Source of the DNA: Bolinopsis microptera
Taxonomy: Eukaryota; Ctenophora; Tentaculata; Lobata; Bolinopsidae
Assembly (NCBI RefSeq): GCF_026151205.1
Contig: NW_026971774.1
Coordinates: 90,001 to 154,000 of the forward strand
DNA length: 64,000 nt
Reading direction: 5' to 3'
A model generated the notes under the pieces. That model was not told where the DNA came from and searched no databases. It saw only the letters and a list, made by a program, of their open reading frames with translations. Shown piece by piece: positions 43,286 to 64,000 of the stretch (its first letter is position 1; each line of letters opens with the position of its first letter). The position numbers and the translations under genes are program-made.

Positions 43286-44180
43286 CACGATAGCGTTAAT
43301 CAAATTTTAGAACGTCGTAAGCAGCTGTATTGTTAAACAAAACAAAAAGAAGGCGCTATTTGAGTTTTGGGACGAAAAAGGTTCACGAGCTAATCTGCGT
43401 CCTAAAACATAAAATACACCGAATTAGATTAAATTCAGGCTCTCAGGGCCTTTTCACAAGAATTTTCTTAAAATTTGGGCTAGCGATTTGTGGGAGCGGT
43501 CATGAAAACGTAGATTGTTTCAATTTTTGGCATATATTTAAAAAAATTAATATGTGAATAGGTGAGTAAAAGACACTGAAACAAGCATTGGACCATTTCG
43601 AATAAATTACATCAAAGTGATTTTCGATATTTACATTTAAATCATAAATTGTAAATATGGATATCCGTCGTTCAACACTCCATTATCTCACTTTTAGTGT
43701 AAAATCAAATTTGTACAGACTTGTACATTGTACGATAATCAATATAAAACAATAGTGGCATGGTTACCGATGTAGTTGTCATAGTAACAATAATTTTAAC
43801 AAGTTTTAACATTTAAGTTAAAACGCGGACAGCCCGGGTGAGATGCCTCAAAAAATCAACATTCAGAAATGATATTATCTATAAACCAAGTGGGCGAATA
43901 TATTTTACCACAATAAAACTCATGATTTAGGATATCCTGTAAGGGGGAGCGTGCATTGTAAATTTTATTTCATACTACTCCGGAAAAGACCAATACTGAA
44001 CTGGTGGTTTTGTCATGCTAAATCTCACAGGAAAGTTGAAACCAAAACCTTGTTAAGCTTAAACATCATATAAAATAGATCAAAAATGACCAAAATATAA
44101 AAATAGCCCATCAGGTGGCAGGTTGCCATGACAACGACTCCAGGTGAATGGTCCGTCACCAAGTAACGAGTAATGATTCT
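43286..44180. other. 3' flank of the 754-aa gene
   Basis: No gene recognised. Contains GTTGCCATGACAAC (X-box-like) at about 44123 and AAATAAAATT on the minus strand near 43962, usable as the poly(A) signal for the minus-strand gene. Confidence 0.4.
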
Positions 44181-63410
<19,230 letters not shown>

Positions 63411-63445
63411 TCACCTGAGGTCTACAACACAACCAACAATCAACA

Positions 63446-64000
63446 TGGGTACTGGTTACTGGTTACTGGTTACTGGTTACTGGTTACTGGTTACTGGTTA
63501 CTGGGTACTGGTTACTGGGTACTGGTTACTGGGTACTGGGTACTGGTTACTGGGTACTGGTTACTGTTACTGGGTACTGGTTACTGGTTACTGGTTACTG
63601 GTTACTGGTTACTGGTTACTGGGTACTGGTTACTGGGTACTGGTTACTGGTTACTGGGTACTGGTTACTGGTTACTGGTTACCGGGTACTGGTTACCGGT
63701 TACCGATTACTGGTTACTGGTTACTGGGTACTGGGTACTGGTTACTGGTTACTGGTTACTGGATACTGGTTACTGGGTACTGGTTACTGGGTACTGGTTA
63801 CTGGTTACTGGTTACTGGTTACTGGTTACTGGGTACTGGTTACTGGGTACTGGTTACTGGGTACTGGTTACTGGGTACTGGTTACTGGGTACTGGGTACT
63901 GGTTACTGGGTACTGGTTACTGGGTACTGGTTACTGGGTACTGGTTACTGGGTACTGGTTACTGGTTACTGGTTACAGGTTACTGGGTACTGGTTACTGG
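63446..64000. repeat. Heptamer array GGTTACT / GGGTACT
   Basis: Runs to the right edge. The 7-bp unit alternates GGTTACT and GGGTACT in irregular blocks. It lies just upstream (transcript sense) of the tentative first exon of the 754-aa gene. Confidence 0.95.

Overview
The window reads as nuclear DNA from an invertebrate animal. Genes are split by GT-AG introns in consistent phase. A ciliary transition-zone gene (B9D1), a CLCC1-like ER membrane protein, a GH18 chitinase, BTB proteins and a PLAT-domain secreted protein lie among non-LTR retrotransposons, foldback/MITE elements and very large minisatellites. A cnidarian-like host is my best guess (the Cys-rich tail of the PLAT protein, the HIRAN-like ORF and the LINE types fit), but the sequence does not prove it.

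Layout. 1-3675: a 47-bp satellite upstream of the visible chitinase exons. 4034-6289 (+): five 3' exons of a GH18 chitinase. 7194-9688 (-): two paralogous BTB proteins. 11828-16120 (-): complete four-exon B9D1. 16548-24193: transposon block (CR1/jockey-like LINE, its internally deleted derivative, a LINE with a restriction-like endonuclease, MITEs). 25220-27463 (+): an intronless 747-aa Tudor plus Schlafen-like (AlbA_2) protein. 27994-29148 (+): CLCC1-like protein. 31322-31718 (-): frameshifted SLC22/MFS fragment. 33600-35659 (+): signal peptide, PLAT and Cys-rich protein with a foldback element in its last intron. 36374-40260 (-): alcohol dehydrogenase exon split by a LINE, itself split by a DNA element. 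40569-43285: cluster of foldback elements and a HIRAN-like remnant. 44181-63410 (-): an eleven-exon gene for an unrecognised 754-aa basic Ser/Lys-rich protein, its introns filled by minisatellites including a 7.3-kb array. 63446-64000: heptamer array.

Two patterns run across unrelated genes. (1) Many minisatellites start exactly on a gene boundary: the repeat unit contains the end of an exon plus its splice donor (chitinase exon 3; exons 5 and 7 of the 754-aa gene), a splice acceptor plus exon start (B9D1 exon 2; exon 5 of the 754-aa gene), or the last codons and stop (both BTB genes). The largest has roughly 195 copies of one functional donor. (2) A short palindrome resembling an RFX X-box (GTTACCATGGTAAC and variants) occurs in coding sequence of five genes, at a splice donor, inside introns and as a minisatellite core.

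The genes do not form an obvious pathway. B9D1 is ciliary, the Tudor-Schlafen protein suggests small-RNA biology by family analogy, and the rest are dispersed single genes. The strongest candidates for something undescribed are the boundary-anchored minisatellites with the X-box-like palindrome, and the Tudor-Schlafen architecture.
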